Positions 25,948 to 36,345 of a DNA stretch of 64,000 nucleotides are shown piece by piece. Position numbers and translations under genes: made by a program. Location: the NCBI GenBank assembly GCA_947579665.1, contig OX388349.1, positions 41,115,854 through 41,179,853 of the forward strand, read 5' to 3'. Below the pieces are notes generated by a model, which saw nothing but the letters and a program-made list of their open reading frames with translations, did not search any database and was not told the origin of the DNA. How positions within the stretch are numbered: position 1 is the first letter of the stretch; every line of letters starts with the position of its first letter. The DNA comes from Sympetrum striolatum. Its lineage: Eukaryota; Arthropoda; Insecta; Odonata; Libellulidae.

Positions 25948-26476
25948 CAGCCTGACCCTCGGCTAACGACCCACCAGTAGCCGGCGAATTTCGTCCCACT
26001 GCCCCGTAAAGCTGAGCAGTAGTTTACTTGTGGAGAAGTGCTGAGTAGAACCAAGGCTTTCTTTATTTTTCTTTTATATTATTTTTTCTTCCAGTTTTAG
26101 CAGTTTTATATTCCGCATATTCAGGTTTAATTCATTTTAAAGCGTGATTTGCTCTTCTTTCCTTGTGACAGGTTTCTTTAGTTTTTATCTGTATTTGTGC
26201 CAATTTGTTTCTCCTCATTTCTTGAATTGACCTTTTAGGAAGTGCTAGTTTAGTATTTATCGTATCTACTCGTATCTAGAGTAGCATATATTTTTCACTT
26301 GATTTAGGACAGTTATATTTTCTACTTTTTAAGCTTAACACTTAGCTCTCATCGTTAGACTTTTTCCCCTTTTCAGTGCATCTGCACTAGGTAAATTTTT
26401 GCGACCCAGGTATAAAACAGCGGGCGGTAGTTTGTTTGCGAGTTGAAGAAAAAGGACTGAAGTCATTAGCAATAGG
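25948..26476 (+). promoter_or_regulatory. LINE 5' UTR, expected internal promoter region
   Basis: It begins CAGCCTGACCCTCGGCTAAC and is followed by a T-rich stretch. No TATA box or initiator can be assigned with confidence. LINEs of this group are transcribed from internal promoters in this position; that role is inferred, not seen. Confidence 0.45.
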
Positions 26477-27496
26477 ATGCCTTCCTACAGGTCTGCCTTG
26501 GGTGGTTTTGAGAGTGACTCAGAGACTGCCCTTCTTAGGGCACGGATCTGTGAACTTGAGAGGTCGCTCAGGGAACTTCGCTCGTGGCTCTACGGGAATG
26601 GGTTCGCTCCGGTGCGTGGGGGTGGGGCGTCCTACTCCGCGGCAGTTCGTGCCTCGTTGGTGACTCGTACTCCGAGCGTCAACGCTGGTTGGACTGTCAA
26701 GGAGGAGGCGCGGCCTACCTCCGCTCATTCGGGGTCGGCTCCTTCTCTGGAACCCGAGTGGAGGGTGGCTACGAGGAGCGGCGGAGCAGCGCGGGCTGGT
26801 AAGGGCACTGGGGAGGTGACGCCGAACCCTATCCCTATCCGCAATGGGTTCTCTGCACTCCAAAGTGCTGATGAGCCTGTTCGGGATACCATGCCTGCGC
26901 CTCAGCCCTCTGAAGTAGTCACGTCCAAGGGAAGGCGGGGAGGGAAGGGAATTATATTAATAGGGAGCTCGAACGTCAGGCGGGTAGCGGCCCCTTTGCG
27001 GAATAGGGCAGAACGGGAGGGTGGTGACATGAGGGTCACATCTTGGTGTGTCCCCTCGGGGCAAGTGGCCCAAGTCACGTGTGCGGTTCGTGCGGCGGTC
27101 GCGGGCACTAGTTGCTCTAGTCTGCGGGTGGTAGCCCATGTCGGCGCCAACGATGCCTGTTCCCGTACGTCCGAGGAGATTTTAAGTTCTTTAAAGGACT
27201 TGAACTCTGAGGTCGCGCGGGTCGGGGAGTCGCTTGGAGTCGAGATGAAGCTGTCCATCTGCAGCATTGTTCCTCGGTTCGACTGCGGCCTTCGCGTTTG
27301 GCAGGGGATAGAGGGCCTAAACGCGAGGTTGTGGGAGTTCTGCAGGGACATGGGAGCCGACTTTGTCGACCTGCGGCCGACGCTCAGATCGTGCCGTGTT
27401 CCCCTAAACCGTTCTGGGGTTCACTATACCGCTTTGGCTTCGAGTCGGGTGGCTCGGAGGATTTATGAGCACTGTAGGTACTTTTTTTTAGGATAA
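26477..27496 (+). CDS. LINE ORF1 protein, coiled coil plus SGNH-hydrolase-like domain
   Basis: A 339-residue protein. Residues about 16-38 (ALLRARICELERSLRELRSW) form a short amphipathic coiled-coil-like helix, suited to self-association. A Ser/Pro/Gly-rich linker covers about 50-150. From about 158 the sequence reads as an SGNH/GDSL hydrolase: LIGSSNVRR (candidate nucleophile Ser165, block I), HVGANDA (Gly223, Asn225, block III) and SGVH (His316, block V). The Asp normally three residues before the His is Ser313, so the triad looks incomplete, though VDLRP (Asp299) lies nearby. Esterase-like ORF1 proteins are known in CR1/L2 elements, where they bind RNA in the retrotransposition particle. 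There is no zinc knuckle. The start is the first ATG in frame; ORF2 follows after 53 bases. Confidence 0.88.
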   Translation: MPSYRSALGGFESDSETALLRARICELERSLRELRSWLYGNGFAPVRGGGASYSAAVRASLVTRTPSVNAGWTVKEEARPTSAHSGSAPSLEPEWRVATRSGGAARAGKGTGEVTPNPIPIRNGFSALQSADEPVRDTMPAPQPSEVVTSKGRRGGKGIILIGSSNVRRVAAPLRNRAEREGGDMRVTSWCVPSGQVAQVTCAVRAAVAGTSCSSLRVVAHVGANDACSRTSEEILSSLKDLNSEVARVGESLGVEMKLSICSIVPRFDCGLRVWQGIEGLNARLWEFCRDMGADFVDLRPTLRSCRVPLNRSGVHYTALASSRVARRIYEHCRYFFLG

Positions 27497-27549
27497 AGAG
27501 TAGGCCAGTTAGTGGGTTGAAGGGAAAGAAATACTCGGCCGATCGAATT

Positions 27550-30390
27550 ATGGAAAAAGCGCCGAACACCGAAACGAAAAATAAGCGAAATTCACCGACA
27601 ATCCCACCTAAATTTGTTTGCGAAAGAAAAATATCAATTGCGATAGTTAACTGTAGGAGTGTTAAAAATAAAGTATCCGATTTGGAGCATCTTATTCGTA
27701 GCCACGACACCGATATTTTTATAGGTACAGAAAGCTGGTTAAATGAGGATATAAGCGATAATGAAATATTTCCAAAGGATTACACTATTTATCGCCGGGA
27801 TCGTAGGGAAAAGACAGGTGGCGGTGTTTTTATTGCGGTTAAATCATCTCTCCAGAGCAAGCCGAGGACTTTGAGTGATAGCGATATAGAAAGCGTCTGG
27901 TGCACAATAAGCCAACAGAACAAGCCGAACATAAATGTATGTGCGTTTTACCGACCACCGAACTCTTCTCGACAGGTTTTGCGACATCTTAACGACGAAA
28001 TAAATTTCTACACGAGTAAGAACAACCAGAGTATAACTATAATCGGGGGGGATTTTAATCTTCCAGACATCGACTGGAATAATCATAGCATAAAGAAAAG
28101 GGCCCGGGATGTCGACTCATGTAAAAAGTTATTAAATTTACTTCAGAAAAACTCACTAAGTCAAGCAGTAAAATCGCCAACCAGGGGTGACAATATACTC
28201 GATCTCCTTTTAATTAACTTTCCTGAGCGCATAGAGAACATTTCGATTGACGAAGGTCTTGGAGACCACAAAGGCGTTTTTGCAGATATCGAGATAAACC
28301 TTAGCAAGTATAAGAAACCCAAACGCAAAATTTATCTCTATTCCAAAGCCAAATTCGAGGAATTTAACGTAAAACTAACTACAGATTTTAATTCATTTAA
28401 GTCGCGCGTAAGCAACAACAACACTGAGGATACATGGAAATCATTCGTGGAGATAATGCATAAATATATAGATTTGTATATACCTTCGAAATACTCTAAA
28501 AATGATTGCGAGCCCAGATGGTACGATAAAGAGGTTAGAAGGGCTCTCCGCAAACAAAGAGATTTGCACGGAAAAGTAAAGGCTTTTAAGGGAATAGATC
28601 AGCTTGTTCCAAATCCACCACGATCACTATTACTAGAAAAGCACAAGAAAGCAAAATGCGACACCAAGCGAGCTATGCGTAACGCCCACAGCAACTTTAA
28701 AAAGAAAATACTTGGGGAATGTTTAGAGGAAGACCCTAAAGCTTTCTGGTCCTACGTTAGAGAGGTACAGGGAAAGATACAAACAGTGAGCTCGATAAGG
28801 GATATCGAAGGTAACATTACTTGCGATTCGAAGCGGAAAGCGAATATTCTAAACGAATTTTACCAAAGCGTATTCACATCAGATTGTAACATAGAGATCC
28901 TCCCTAAGGTTAATATACTGGATTCCATGCCAAATATAACTTTTACGACAGACGGTATAGTTAAAATATTACGCAAAATTAAGCCAAATAAGTCGCCAGG
29001 GCCAGAAGGCATCCCAGCAAGAGTGCTTAAAGAACTGGCAGAAAGCGTCGCCCCTTATCTCAAAATTATATTTTGTAAATCGATAAATGAAGGTAGGGTC
29101 CCATCCGATTGGAAATTAGCTAATATTACTCCTGTTTACAAAAGCGGATTAAAGGAGGACCCAGGAAATTATAGACCTATATCATTAACTTCGCTGTCCG
29201 GAAAGGTAATGGAACATATCGTCGTAAGCTCACTCATGGGATTTTTAGATAGAAATGAATTCCTCGACGCAAACCAGCATGGTTTTCGTAAGTCCCGATC
29301 ATGTGAAACCCAACTTGCTCTATTTGTACACGATATCTTAAAGTCCGCCGAAAGTAAAAAGCAAGTGGACGCTATTTTCCTAGATTTCAAAAAAGCATTC
29401 GATAGAGTCCCCCACTACAAACTAATTTACAAACTAAAACTAGCGGGCATTAACAAGGAAGTAGTCGACTGGGTTAAGGATTTTCTCTACGAGAGGGAAC
29501 AACAAGTTGTACTGGATGGCGTTAGCTCAAATAGAGTCAAAGTTACCTCTGGCGTACCTCAAGGCAGTGTAATTGGACCTCTTCTTTTCCTTATTTATAT
29601 CAATGACTTGAGTGACGAGATAGTTAGTAATGTGAGGATATTTGCGGATGACTCGGTTATATATAGGGAAATAACAAACGAGGAAGACCGGACATCTCTC
29701 TCAAACGATTTAGTCCTCATCCAAAGGTGGTGCGAAAAATGGGAATTAGATATTAACGTAAGTAAATGCTCCGTAGTTAATTTCTTCGAAAAGAAAAAAA
29801 TGCGTCCAAATCACCCATACAAAATTAATGGAATTAGTATCAAAGTAGTAGATTCAGTTAAATATCTCGGGATCAACATTACTAATAACTTAAATTGGAG
29901 CACGCATATTCGAAAAATCTGCGGCAAAGCAAGTAAAAGGCTTGGCTTTGTAAAGCGTATTGTCGGTAAATGCGACGAAAAGGTGAGAGAGCGATGTTAT
30001 TTTACCTTGGTCAGACCCCTTCTGGAATATGCGGCAAGTATATGGGATCCGGCGGATGAAACGTGTACTCGCGAACTCGAGAAAGTGCAGCGTAAAGCGG
30101 TTCGTTTTGTTAAGAAATGCTACGATAAAAAAGCAAGCGTTACAAAAATGCTCTCAGACGTAGGTTGGGAATCCTTGAAAGAAAGGAGATTGGAAGCTAG
30201 GCTGCGATTGCTTAATAAATTCAGGGAAACTACATTTTCCAAAGATACAATCGGTATCATGCAACCCCCCTGCTACGTCGGTCGATCCGATAATGACCGT
30301 AAGTTAAGAGAAATAGATGCTAGGACGAATCGTTTCAGAGATTCATTCTTTCCGCGAGCAATACGTGACAATAATCGAATAAGGAAGTAA
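27550..30390 (+). CDS. LINE ORF2 protein, APE-type endonuclease and reverse transcriptase
   Basis: A 946-residue protein counted from ATG 27550; the frame is open back to a TTG at 27517, but the ATG is the likelier start. The endonuclease occupies about 28-250, with NCRSV (Asn34), TESW (Glu61), YRPP (Tyr134), GGDFN (Asp168, Asn170), ILDLLL (Asp218) and GDHKG (Asp239, His240). It nicks the target for primed reverse transcription. The reverse transcriptase runs from about 470 to 790: KSPGPEGIPA, NYRPISL (541-547), motif A LDFKKAFD (Asp612), motif B SGVPQGSVIGP (667-677) and motif C FADDS (Asp700, Asp701). All catalytic residues are present. A thumb and C-terminal region with WESLKERRLEARL follows; there is no RNase H. 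The element therefore looks enzymatically intact. Together with ORF1 it would form the retrotransposition particle. Confidence 0.95.
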   Translation: MEKAPNTETKNKRNSPTIPPKFVCERKISIAIVNCRSVKNKVSDLEHLIRSHDTDIFIGTESWLNEDISDNEIFPKDYTIYRRDRREKTGGGVFIAVKSSLQSKPRTLSDSDIESVWCTISQQNKPNINVCAFYRPPNSSRQVLRHLNDEINFYTSKNNQSITIIGGDFNLPDIDWNNHSIKKRARDVDSCKKLLNLLQKNSLSQAVKSPTRGDNILDLLLINFPERIENISIDEGLGDHKGVFADIEINLSKYKKPKRKIYLYSKAKFEEFNVKLTTDFNSFKSRVSNNNTEDTWKSFVEIMHKYIDLYIPSKYSKNDCEPRWYDKEVRRALRKQRDLHGKVKAFKGIDQLVPNPPRSLLLEKHKKAKCDTKRAMRNAHSNFKKKILGECLEEDPKAFWSYVREVQGKIQTVSSIRDIEGNITCDSKRKANILNEFYQSVFTSDCNIEILPKVNILDSMPNITFTTDGIVKILRKIKPNKSPGPEGIPARVLKELAESVAPYLKIIFCKSINEGRVPSDWKLANITPVYKSGLKEDPGNYRPISLTSLSGKVMEHIVVSSLMGFLDRNEFLDANQHGFRKSRSCETQLALFVHDILKSAESKKQVDAIFLDFKKAFDRVPHYKLIYKLKLAGINKEVVDWVKDFLYEREQQVVLDGVSSNRVKVTSGVPQGSVIGPLLFLIYINDLSDEIVSNVRIFADDSVIYREITNEEDRTSLSNDLVLIQRWCEKWELDINVSKCSVVNFFEKKKMRPNHPYKINGISIKVVDSVKYLGINITNNLNWSTHIRKICGKASKRLGFVKRIVGKCDEKVRERCYFTLVRPLLEYAASIWDPADETCTRELEKVQRKAVRFVKKCYDKKASVTKMLSDVGWESLKERRLEARLRLLNKFRETTFSKDTIGIMQPPCYVGRSDNDRKLREIDARTNRFRDSFFPRAIRDNNRIRK

Positions 30391-30425
30391 TTTAGATTCA
30401 ACTGGTGTTTACACCCCCTGCCACA

Positions 30426-30437
30426 CGCCGAAAGGCG
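30426..30437 (+). promoter_or_regulatory. 3' UTR GNRA-tetraloop hairpin of the LINE
   Basis: CGCC-GAAA-GGCG is a perfect 4-bp stem capped by a GAAA tetraloop, 35 bases after the ORF2 stop. A stem-loop at the RNA 3' end is a known recognition element for reverse transcriptase in CR1/L2-type LINEs. A diverged copy of the same end occurs at 39497-39550. Confidence 0.7.
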
Positions 30438-30452
30438 GCTTGTAGGGTATTA

Positions 30453-30473
30453 ATGTAGATGTAGATGTAGATG
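30453..30473 (+). repeat. 3' terminal TGTAGA-type tandem repeat of the LINE
   Basis: About three and a half copies of ATGTAG end the element directly before array sequence. Short tandem repeats in place of poly(A) are characteristic of CR1/L2-group LINE ends. Confidence 0.85.
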
Positions 30474-30596
30474 TCCATATACGAAGTATAGAGAAAGTAT
30501 TGTTTTCATGAAAAAATTCGACTTCGAGATTTCAACGGAAATACACGTTTTGGGGTCCCTAGAACACGTTTTGACCATTTTCTGAATGATGTCTGT

Positions 30597-30653
<57 letters not shown>

Positions 30654-32048
30654 TGTGTGTGTGTGTATGTGTGTGTGTGATAATGGGCGTTCTAACTCGA
30701 GAACTAAAAGTCGTATCAATACCAAACTTCATATATAGTACTGTTGTGTGTGCTGTCAGGGTTGATTAGTTTTTGGAGTAAATCCGTTAACCGGAAGTCG
30801 AGCTTTATTAATTAAAGCTCATTTCCGGTTTTCAAAATATCTCCATAAATATGATATATACGTCTATTGTATTACTTATAAAAGTTTTAGATAGTATAAT
30901 TTACTATAACTTTTGTATTTAACATATTTTTGTATCACCGGTTCATTAGGAGTTATTCGTGAAATACTGATAAACCGGAAGAAGATGATTATGTACTTTG
31001 TGGGCGCTCTAACATGAAAACTATTTGTCGGATAAACACCAAATTTCATACATAGTACTTTTATTACAGTCGTTAGAGTTGATTAGTTTTTGGAGTAAAT
31101 CGGCTGACCGGAAGTCGAGCTTCATTCTTCAAAGCTCATTTCCGGTTTTCAAAATATCTCCATTAATATGATATTTAGGTATATACTATTATTTATAAAT
31201 GTTGTAGAAAATTTATTTTACTATAACTTTTGTATGAAACATATTTTTGCATCACTGATTGTTTAGGAGTTATCCATGAAATACTGATAAACCGGAAGTT
31301 GCTGATTATGTACGTTGTGTAAAGCTCATTTCTGGTTTTCAAAATATATCCATAAATATGATATATTGGTATATTTATTCCTTATAAAAGTTTTAGATAA
31401 TATAATTTACTATAACTTTTGTATTTAACATATTTTTGTATAACCGGTTGATTAGGAGTTATTCGTGAAATACTGATAAACCGGAAGAAGATGATTATGT
31501 ACTTTGTGGGCGCTCTAACATGAAAACTATTTGTCGGATCAACACCAAATTTCATATATAGTATTTTGGTTTGTGTCGTTAGAGTTGATTAGTTTTTGGA
31601 GTGAATCGGTTAACCGGAAGTTGAGCTTAATTCTTCAAAGCTCATTTCCGGTTTTCAAAATATCTCCATATATATGGTATTTAGGTATATACTATTATTT
31701 GTAAAAGTTTTAGAAAATGTAATGTACTATAACTTTTGGTTGAAACATATTTTTGTATCACTGATTGTGTAGGAGTTATTCATGAAATACTGATAAACCG
31801 GAAGTTGCTGATTATGTACTTTGTGGGCTCTCTGGGCTCTATGGGCGAAAGGCCAATTTCATCGTTTTTCATCGATCATGTCCCGTAAAAATTATTTATC
31901 ATGTTTTTGGCATCAAAGATAATATATAATATTAATAACTCAAATTCCAAGTTTAGATGGAATATAGAGTTCGAAATTATTGCGGTAGATAAATATTTAC
32001 ATCTTATATATATGGAGAAAGTCATGTGCTGGCCACATCAGATTTTTT
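30474..32048 (+). mobile_element. Array unit 16 (type-B), continuation after the LINE insertion
   Basis: It resumes at TCCATATACGAAG, completing the head started at 25863. TG tract at about 30592-30680, type-B marker, extra AAAGCTCATTTCTGG repeat (about 31320) and full tail. One minisatellite copy follows (32049-32139). Confidence 0.85.
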
Positions 32049-32139
32049 TCTTAATTTTCGTCATTTTCTTGAACTATGATCAAAGAAAGTAACGAAAACG
32101 GAGAATTTTAGGGAAATTTCCATTTTTATCCCCTTTTTT

Positions 32140-32268
32140 ACTTTCTCCATATACGAAGTATAGAGAAAGTATTGTTTTCATGAAAAAATTCGACTTCGAG
32201 ATTTCAACGGAAATACATGTTTTGGGGTCCCTAGAACACGTTTTGACCATTTTCGGAATGATGTCTGT

Positions 32269-32327
<59 letters not shown>

Positions 32328-33136
32328 TGTGTGATAGTGGACTATCTAACGTGAAAACTATTGGTCGTATCAACACCAAACTTCATATATAGTACTGTGG
32401 TGTGTGCTGTCAGAGTTGATCAGTTTTTGGAGTAAATCGGTCAACCGGAAGTCGAGCTTTATTCATTAAAGCTCATTTCCGGTTTTCAAAATATCTCCAT
32501 AAATATGATATATACGTATATTGTACACCTTATAAAGGTTTTAGATAATAAGTTTTACTATAACTTTTGTATTTAACATATTTTTGTATCACCGGTTGAT
32601 TAGGAGTTATTCGTGAAACACTGATAAACCGGAAGAAGATGATTATGTACTTTGTGGGCGCTCTAACATGAAAACTATTTGGCGGATCAACACCAAATTT
32701 CATATGTAGTACTTCTATTACAGTCCTTAGAGTTGATTAGTTTTTGGAGTAAATCGGTCAACCGGAAGTTGAGCTTTATTCTTCAAAGCTCATTTCCGGT
32801 TTTCAAAATATCTCCATAAATATGATATTTAGGTATATACTATTATTTATAAATGTTTTAGAAAATAAAATTTACTATAACTTTTGTATGAAACATATTT
32901 TCGTATCACTGATTGTTTAGGAGTTATTCCTGAATTACTGATAAACCGGAAGTTGCTGATTATGTACTTTGTGGGCGCTCTGGGCTCTATGGGCGAAAGG
33001 CCAGTTTCATCGTTTTTCATCCAGCATGTCCCGAACAACATTATTTATAATGTTTAGAGTTCGAAATTACTGTCGTAGATAAGTATTTACATCTTATATA
33101 TGGAGAAAGTCATGTGCTGGCCACATCAGATTTTTT
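32140..33136 (+). mobile_element. Array unit 17, complete type-A unit
   Basis: Head at 32140, TG tract at about 32264-32333, two internal repeats and a full tail. The segment before the tail lacks about 55 bp present in unit 2, a deletion shared with unit 3 (about 3230), indicating common descent. Confidence 0.85.
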
Positions 33137-33592
33137 CCTTAATTTTCGTCATTTTCTTGAATAATGATCATAAAAAGCAACGAAAAAGGAGAATTTTTGG
33201 GAAATCTCTATTTCAATACCCTTTCTTTCCTTAATTTTCGTCATTTTCTAGAATTACGATCAAAAAAAGCATCGAAAACGCACAATTTTAGCGAAATTTC
33301 TGTTTTTGACCCCTTTTCTTCCTTAATTTTCGTCATTATCTTGAATTATGATCAAAAAAAGCACCGAGAACGGAGAATTTTAGCGAAATTTCTCTTTTAT
33401 CCCGTTTTTTTTCCTTAATTTTTGTCATTTTCTTGAATTATTATATATAAAGCATCGAAAACGGAGAATTTTAATGAAATTTCAATTTTTATCCATTTTT
33501 TCCTTAATTTTCGTCATTTTCTTGAATTATGATCAAAAAAATCAACGAAAGCGAAGAATTTTAGCGAAATTTCTATTTTTATCCCCTTTTTT
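33137..33592 (+). repeat. Minisatellite block, five copies
   Basis: Near-identical in copy order to 13402-13800, including the TTATTATATATAAAGC variant copy. Confidence 0.9.
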
Positions 33593-33721
33593 ACTTTCTC
33601 CATATACGAAGTATAGAGAAAGTATTGTTTTCATGAAAAAAATCGACTTCGAGATTTCAACGGAAATACATGTTTTGGGGTCCCTAAAACACGTTTTGAC
33701 CATTTTCGGAATGATGTCTGT

Positions 33722-33769
<48 letters not shown>

Positions 33770-34632
33770 CAGTGGGCGCTCTAACGTGAAAACTATTAGT
33801 CGTATCAATACCAAAATTCATATATAGTACTGTGGTGTGTGCTGTCAGAGGTGATTAGTTTTTCAAGTAAATCGGTAAACCGGAAGTCGAGCTACATTCA
33901 TGAAAGCTTATTTCCGGTTTTCAAAATATCTCCATAAATATGATATATAGGTATATTGTATACTGTATATAAGTTTTAGATAATGAAATTTACTATAACT
34001 TTTGAATTTAACATATTTTTGTATCAACGGTTGATTAGGAGCTATTCGTGAAATACCGATAAACCGGAAGAAGATGATTATGTACTTTGTGGGCGCTCTA
34101 ACATAAAAACTATTTGTCGGATCAACACCAAATTTCATATATAGTATTTTGGTTGATGTCGTTAGAGTTGATTAGTTTTTGGAGTAAATCGGTTAACCGA
34201 AAGTCGAGCTTCATTCTTCAAAGCTCATTTCCGGTTTTCAAAATATCTCCATAAATATGATATTTAGGTATATACTATTATTTATAAATGTTTTAGAAAA
34301 TGTAATTTACTATAACTTTTGTGTGAAACATATTTTTGTATCACTTATTGTTTAGGAGTTATTCATGATATACTGATAAACCGGAAGTTGCTGATTATGT
34401 ACTTTGTGGGCGCTCTGGGCTCTATGGGCAAAAGGCCAAATTCATCTTTTTTCATCGAGCATGTCCCGAAAAACATTATTTTTAATATTTGTGACGTAAA
34501 AGATAATAATATATAAATTAATCACTCATCTTCCAAGTTTAGATTGAATATAGAGTTCGAAATTACTGTCGTAGATAAATATTTACATCTTATATATGGA
34601 GAAATTCATGTGCTGGCCACATCAGATTTTTC
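33593..34632 (+). mobile_element. Array unit 18, last unit, right edge of the array
   Basis: Head at 33593, TG tract at about 33718-33768, two internal repeats and a tail (here GGAGAAATTCATGTGCTGG). It ends CACATCAGATTTTTC with no minisatellite before unrelated DNA, a second non-array 3' boundary. Confidence 0.85.
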
Positions 34633-35877
34633 TTTTTTAGCTAAATATTGCATTTAATTAAAAAAAATTGGGAATTCAATGGATTGACACTAAATTGTTT
34701 CGGAAAAAATTGGAGCACAAATTCAATCCAATTATCTCTTTGGTTGATAATTACCCTCAATCTATTATTTTTAATGATTTCGTTTAATTCAGTGATTCGA
34801 AAGGTCGGAATTTGCATTATAGCTATGCACCACCTTTTTTAATGAAAGCATGTACTTGAATCTGAATCGAACATTTTACTTTTTGTTTTTAATCCATTTT
34901 TGAATAAACGATCACTGTGAATGAGTTAGCGGCGCCCTAAAGTGGATATATTTTTCATTTCCATTAAAAATGTAATTGGTTTTGTTCGGATCCATTGTTG
35001 ATATGTATTGTTAAGCGGTTATATCCGCGAGATTAAATGAATTCAAACTCTTTATTGATGAATTTGACCCTCCATTTTGAAATGTTGCAATGTGTAGGCA
35101 TACGACGATAGTAATGCTTAAATATTCTAGCTACAAGTTAGTGGTTTAAAATCTACAAAAAATGCCTTTGTCGGCTTCTTCTTACTTCCCGGTAGTCGGA
35201 GAAAGCAAGAAAGGAATGCCACACATTTGTAAGAAGAGGAGCACCGAGAAAGACGGCTGTTGGAGTTTTAAACCTCTAATTCATTAATAGCCTTGTTCTA
35301 AAATTTCTTTCTTTACATCTAACTACAAGGGAATTCTAAACTTAAAGGTGTAAATGCCAACCTACATCTCCAGAGAAAAATAATCAAATTCGATAAATAA
35401 ATTCAAAAATCAAATTAAACTATGCGTTCTGAAGTAATGAGCAAGATTGAGCTTATTTGTCAATTTTTGAAGCCTTAAATTCATTTTCTGTAAATATTAG
35501 ACCTAATTTATCTTGCTGATATTCTAGGGTAGATCGAATGTCTTAGCCCTAATTTTTAGTTATCTTTCATTAGAAAAAATACGATACTTTAACTTCATAT
35601 ATACGATACCGACGGTTTTAGAGCACACCGATATAGCAAGGGTGGCAACTTTAAAGACCACGTCGTCGCTCAAAAAAGGCAATCAGCTTTCTTTCCTGCC
35701 TTTATTGTTCTAAGGCTCTCCATATCAGGGTTAATTTCCATTATAACTATTACTCAACCCTTTATTGGCTAAGTTTTGCCCGATGGCACCTATCCTTATT
35801 TGTTAGTAATTCAATTTATTTTATGTCCAAACAAATATGTATTTTACGTTCATGTATGATCAACTATGTAGTAGATT
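34633..35877. other. AT-rich DNA, no feature recognised
   Basis: About 1.2 kb without array modules or a credible coding segment on either strand. The short open frames have no recognisable domain. Confidence 0.5.
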
Positions 35878-36345
35878 TAAATATACAGAAATGTTACGGT
35901 TGTAGGTTAGACAGTAGGGTGGGTCGTTTTGCCTCTTTTTCTGATAGAAATGTAATGCTCGGCAATAGTGGAACACCCAAATTACAGATCTAATTTTCTT
36001 TCATATCAAATACTATCTTTTGTGAAAATTTTTACCTCTAAGTTTCGAAATTTCGGCAAGAAACGTTAATATTGCAAAAATATTCTAGTTAGGTTCAAAC
36101 CAAGTTGTTTTGGATAAATATGTGTCCTTTGCGACGAAAACTGTCACTAAAGCCATAATGCATCTTCTTTATGCTTCTGTATGGATCAGAGATGCCTCCT
36201 ATGGGGCCAGAATAATAGGCAAATTATTTTAGAATTAAGTTTTTTTTGTACCTCTTTCCGTTCTCGTCTATTCCCTAACTTGGTGGCTCGTAGTGGTAGC
36301 AAATCAATGCTGTCACGCACCTATTTATTCCATTTAATATTTTAT
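35878..36345 (+). repeat. Left inverted arm
   Basis: Reverse complement of 38745-39173. The outer end is at ATATACAGAAATG. The inner part after CTCGTCTATTCC carries indels relative to the other arm. A small frame at 36181-36381 has no recognisable domain. Confidence 0.75.

Larger units (their letters stand above)
25948..30473 (+). mobile_element. Full-length CR1/L2-group non-LTR retrotransposon
   Basis: About 4.5 kb, comprising a 529-bp 5' UTR, ORF1, ORF2 and a short 3' UTR that ends in a hairpin and a TGTAGA-repeat tail. The array head is split at TCCATAT, present at 25941-25947 and again at 30474-30480: a 7-bp target duplication or microhomology. Array sequence resumes at 30474. Both ORFs are uninterrupted and their base composition is far less AT-rich than the array, so the insertion is recent. 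ORF1 with an esterase-like domain, an APE-type ORF2 without RNase H, and a short-repeat tail in place of poly(A) are features of the CR1/L2/Rex group. I cannot separate L2 from CR1 by eye. Confidence 0.92.
1..34632 (+). repeat. Tandem array of about 18 mobile-element-like units
   Basis: The same module recurs head to tail: a head starting ACTTTCTCCATATA, a (TG)n tract about 125 bp later, roughly 317-bp internal repeats marked by GGGCGCTCT and CCGGAAGTCGAGCTT, and a tail containing GGAGAAAGTCATGTGCTGG then CACATCAGATTTTTT. Heads lie near 895, 2310, 3502, 4771, 7033, 9247, 11016, 12168, 14042, 15883, 18613, 20012, 22236, 23577, 25863 (split by a LINE), 32140 and 33593. Most tails are followed by a roughly 92-bp minisatellite before the next head. 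Open frames through the TG tracts encode only Cys-Val or His-Thr runs and are not genes. The array runs off the left edge of the window and ends at 34632 against unrelated DNA. Confidence 0.95.

Noticed and set aside
26519..26863. Antisense and alternative-frame ORFs over the LINE ORF1
   Set aside because: They shadow the GC-richer coding strand; only the frame with the SGNH motifs has family support.
27517..27549. TTG start for LINE ORF2
   Set aside because: An ATG follows 11 codons later and the endonuclease motifs begin well after it; a non-ATG start needs no support here.
1..34632. CRISPR-like periodicity
   Set aside because: Repeats are long, adjacent and themselves variable, with no short repeat alternating with unique spacers, and the DNA is eukaryotic in character.
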